DNA of 64,000 bases from CBDAKK01 sp965196605. GTDB taxonomy: Bacteria; Spirochaetota; Spirochaetia; WTKD01; G963693115. Positions 61,285-64,000 of the stretch are shown piece after piece. A program made the position numbers and the translations under genes. The stretch spans positions 1 to 64,000 of the forward strand of contig CBDAKK010000008.1 of the NCBI GenBank assembly GCA_965196605.1, read 5' to 3'. The notes beneath the pieces are model-generated. The model searched no databases and had not been told where the DNA came from. It saw only the letters and a list, made by a program, of their open reading frames with translations. Each line of letters starts with the position of its first letter. The stretch's first letter is position 1.

Positions 61285-64000
61285 TGGCTACCACATGGTG
61301 GTAGAGAGCCCGCAGAGTACGGTGCTTGCTGAGTACACGCCCGTGTACACCACAGAGACGCAGCATCAAAGCGAGGCGGAGTTAGAAAAAGTTTTTATTA
61401 CAACTTTGCAAGCCCAAGGTTACGACTATGTGCATATTACGAAAGAAGCTGATTTAATTGATAACCTTCGCAGGCAGTTAGAAAGGCTTAACAATATTGA
61501 GTTTAGCGAGAAGGAGTGGCAGGGCTTTTTTCACCATGAGTTGGCTAATCCTCATTGGAGCATTGAGGAAAAGACGGCTACGATTCAAGAAGACAGTATT
61601 AAAATACTACGGCGTGATGATGGTAGTATCAAGAACATTCGCTTGTTGGAAAAAAAGACTATTCACGATAATCACGTACAAGTTATCAATCAGTATGCTA
61701 GCAATGCGGGTACGCGTGGTAATAGGTACGATGTTACGGTGCTGGTAAACGGACTGCCCTTGGTGCATGTTGAGCTAAAGAAACGCGGGGTTGCCTTACA
61801 AGAGGCTTTTAATCAAATTAAGCGCTATCAACGCGAGAGTTTTTGGGCGGGCTCGGGCTTGTTTGAGTATGTGCAGTTGTTTGTTATTTCTAATGGTACG
61901 CACACCAAGTATTACAGCAACACGGTGCGCGAGCAGCACGTAAGGAATGTGAGTAATAACAAGGTGCGCAGGGGCAAGTCTTCAAGCCATAGTTTTGAGT
62001 TTACCAGTTGGTGGACGGACAAAAAGAATAAGCTCATTACAGAACTGCTGGATTTTACGAAAACCTTTTTTGCTAAGCATTCATTGTTGAGGGTTATTAC
62101 GCGTTATTGTGTATTTACCGCAGAGCGTCAATTGTTGGTTATGCGTCCTTACCAAATTGTGGCAAGTGAGGAAATTATGAGGCGTATTGAAATTGCTCAT
62201 AATTATAAGAAATACGGGAGCACTGAAGCGGGTGGGTATGTGTGGCATACTACGGGGTCGGGCAAGACGCTCACCAGTTTTAAAACGGCGCTTTTAGCGA
62301 GTGCCTTGCCCTACGTTGAAAAGGTGCTGTTTGTGGTGGACAGAAAGGATTTAGATTATCAAACCATGAAGGAGTACGACAGGTTTGAAAAGGGAGCCGC
62401 TAATAGCAACACCAGCACCGCGGTGTTAAAGCGCCAGCTAGAGGATAGTAGCGCGCGGATTATTGTTACCACTATTCAAAAGTTAGCTCGTTTTATTGCA
62501 AGAAACAAAGGGCATTGCGTTTTTAACCAGCAGATGGTGCTCATTTTTGATGAGTGTCATCGTTCGCAGTTTGGTGATATGCATGGGGCTATTACGAAGT
62601 CGTTTAAGAATTATTATATGTTTGGGTTTACGGGGACCCCAATTTTTGCTGGTAACGCAAGCTTGAGTAAGACGGGGGTGTTCAAAACTACTGAGCAGAC
62701 TTTTGGTAGCCGGCTACACACGTACACCATAATCAACGCGATTGCGGATAAAAACGTTTTGCCCTTTAAGGTTGATTATTTTGCCACCATGCGTGAAGCA
62801 GAAAGTATTGAAGATAAAAAAGTACCGGATATAGATCGCGAAAAGGCCTTGTGTGCACCTCAGAGGCTGTCAAACATTGTCTCTTATATAAGAGCACATT
62901 TTGATCAAAAAACCAAGCGCAATGCTACGTACCAGCTTAAGGAGCGGCGCGTAAGGGGGTTTAATTCCATTTTTGCTGTTGCCTCAATAGACTTAGCAAA
63001 AAAATACTACGCGGAGTTTAAAAAACAGCTTGCGGGGCTTGCGAGTGACCAGCAATTAAAGGTTGCGTTGATTTACAGCTTTGGCACGAGTGGGGAACAT
63101 GGCTTGGCTGATGAAAATTCAGAGGACACAAGTGGCTTAGACGCTGGTTCGCGCCGCTTTTTAGATGATGCTATTAAAGACTATAATGCAATGTTTGGTA
63201 CTTCGTATGATACTTCATCTGATAAGTTTCAGAATTATTATAAGGATGTTAGCTGCAAGGTAAAAGATAGGGAAGTGGATATTTTGATAGTGGTGAATAT
63301 GTTTTTAACGGGCTTTGATGCTACAACCCTGAACACTTTGTGGGTGGATAAAAACCTGCGCTTTCATGGTCTGCTACAGGCTTATTCACGTACCAATCGT
63401 ATTTTAAATAGTGTCAAAAGCTTTGGTAATATTGTTTGTTTTCGGAATTTAGAGGAGGCGACTAATAGGGCTATTGCGCTCTTTGGTGATAAAGGAGCGA
63501 GCGGCATTGTGTTGTTGAAAGCGTACCGTGATTATTACCACGGGTATCGTGATGGAGAAAAACAGGTACCGGGTTATGTTCAAATGGTACATAAACTCAT
63601 GCAGCAATTTCCTATTGATAGTACTCAGAGGATTGATAGCGAGCAGAAGCAAAAGGAGTTTATCAAGCTTTACGGCGCTATTTTAAAGTTGCGAAATATA
63701 TTAACAAGCTTTGATGAGTTTGCTGGTAATGAATTGCTTTCTGCTCGGCAGATGCAAGACTATCATAGCTTGTACATCGATTTATATAAGGAGTTTCGTG
63801 ACAACAACGAGCGCGTTGAAAAAGAAAACATCAACGATGACATTGTGTTTGAAATGGAGCTTATTAAACAGGTTGAAATCAATATTGATTATATACTGGA
63901 GTTGATTAAAAAATACCATGAGCACCATGCTAAAGACGAAGAGTTGTTGATTGAAATTAAGAAATCGATTGATGCGAGTGTTGAATTGCGGAATAAGAGG
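61271..64000 (+). CDS. hsdR: Type I restriction enzyme subunit HsdR (partial, runs off the window)
   Basis: 910 codons are visible from ATG 61271, which lies within the 3' end of hsdS; the frame is open to the window end. Nuclease motif: RYDVTVLVNGLPLVHVELKK with the catalytic Asp and E-x-K, followed by QIKRY. Translocase motifs are Walker A TTGSGKTLTS, the DEAD-type DECHRSQFGDM, and GFTGTPIF. Motifs near FLTGFDATTLNTLWVDKNLR and LLQAYSRTNR are also present. A full-length subunit would be about 1000 residues or more, so most of the protein is present. It cuts unmodified DNA after translocation. Confidence 0.95.
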   Translation, partial: MSQNNGYHMVVESPQSTVLAEYTPVYTTETQHQSEAELEKVFITTLQAQGYDYVHITKEADLIDNLRRQLERLNNIEFSEKEWQGFFHHELANPHWSIEEKTATIQEDSIKILRRDDGSIKNIRLLEKKTIHDNHVQVINQYASNAGTRGNRYDVTVLVNGLPLVHVELKKRGVALQEAFNQIKRYQRESFWAGSGLFEYVQLFVISNGTHTKYYSNTVREQHVRNVSNNKVRRGKSSSHSFEFTSWWTDKKNKLITELLDFTKTFFAKHSLLRVITRYCVFTAERQLLVMRPYQIVASEEIMRRIEIAHNYKKYGSTEAGGYVWHTTGSGKTLTSFKTALLASALPYVEKVLFVVDRKDLDYQTMKEYDRFEKGAANSNTSTAVLKRQLEDSSARIIVTTIQKLARFIARNKGHCVFNQQMVLIFDECHRSQFGDMHGAITKSFKNYYMFGFTGTPIFAGNASLSKTGVFKTTEQTFGSRLHTYTIINAIADKNVLPFKVDYFATMREAESIEDKKVPDIDREKALCAPQRLSNIVSYIRAHFDQKTKRNATYQLKERRVRGFNSIFAVASIDLAKKYYAEFKKQLAGLASDQQLKVALIYSFGTSGEHGLADENSEDTSGLDAGSRRFLDDAIKDYNAMFGTSYDTSSDKFQNYYKDVSCKVKDREVDILIVVNMFLTGFDATTLNTLWVDKNLRFHGLLQAYSRTNRILNSVKSFGNIVCFRNLEEATNRAIALFGDKGASGIVLLKAYRDYYHGYRDGEKQVPGYVQMVHKLMQQFPIDSTQRIDSEQKQKEFIKLYGAILKLRNILTSFDEFAGNELLSARQMQDYHSLYIDLYKEFRDNNERVEKENINDDIVFEMELIKQVEINIDYILELIKKYHEHHAKDEELLIEIKKSIDASVELRNKR

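Noticed and set aside
1..64000. tRNA or rRNA genes
   Set aside because: I recognised no cloverleaf, CCA end or rRNA core sequence; a covariance search would be needed to exclude small RNAs.

Overview
The window looks like a chromosome segment of a spirochaete, most likely a Treponema. The evidence is several lipoproteins with relaxed lipoboxes, a CarD-type regulator with a Lys/Thr-rich N-terminal tail, a DUF2259 secreted protein, a cyclophilin-FKBP fusion lipoprotein, and phase-variation-type simple repeats. I cannot name the species.

Layout. (1) 1-~16.2 kb: the right-hand part of a Mu-like transposable prophage. It has a Mor-like activator, gp16-like protein, I/Z protease-scaffold, T capsid, gp35/36/37, G, sheath, a nonsense-interrupted tail tube, a frameshifting tail chaperone, tape measure, spike, gp46/47/48 baseplate, a fibre and two D12-class adenine methyltransferases. 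Its left end (transposase) is outside the window. (2) 16.2-19.1 kb: a truncated host ORF, a polyprenol/diacylglycerol kinase-like protein, a membrane protein and a DUF2259 protein, then a block of intergenic mosaic repeats. (3) 19.1-24.8 kb: a sugar-binding lipoprotein, a frameshifted patatin lipoprotein, a chimeric gene scar, two paralogous lipoproteins, and a mannonate reductase/UxuA pair for hexuronate breakdown. (4) 24.8-27.4 kb: two more repeat blocks around an exported protein. (5) 27.4-34.5 kb: serA, the dual immunophilin, radA, two membrane proteins and an FxsA-like protein. (6) 34.8-40.6 kb: a giant repeat-rich lipoprotein gene switched out of frame at a C10 tract just after its lipobox. 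(7) 40.7-45.1 kb: ctp and lgt (divergent), a PlsC-like acyltransferase and a frameshifted methyltransferase. (8) 45.4-51.8 kb: a lipoprotein, a ribose-type ABC transporter and a GH3 glycosidase in one operon, with an intrinsic terminator built into the start of the ATPase gene. (9) 51.8-53.2 kb: the most complex repeat block. (10) 53.2-57.3 kb: an oligopeptide-binding protein, CarD and an outer-membrane protein. (11) 57.4-64 kb: a type I restriction-modification locus (hsdM, hsdS, partial hsdR), with a 45-bp minisatellite and an antisense HU-like gene between hsdM and hsdS, and a 12-bp repeat array in the hsdS spacer.

The two strongest leads are these. First, a family of nested palindromic intergenic repeats (18.6-19.1, 24.8-26.3, 27.0-27.4 and 51.8-53.2 kb) whose stem arms change together between copies, so the structure seems to be under selection. 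I do not recognise this family. Second, several contingency-type loci: the C10 lipoprotein, the hsdS TELE array, the T7 methyltransferase frameshift and the hsd minisatellite.
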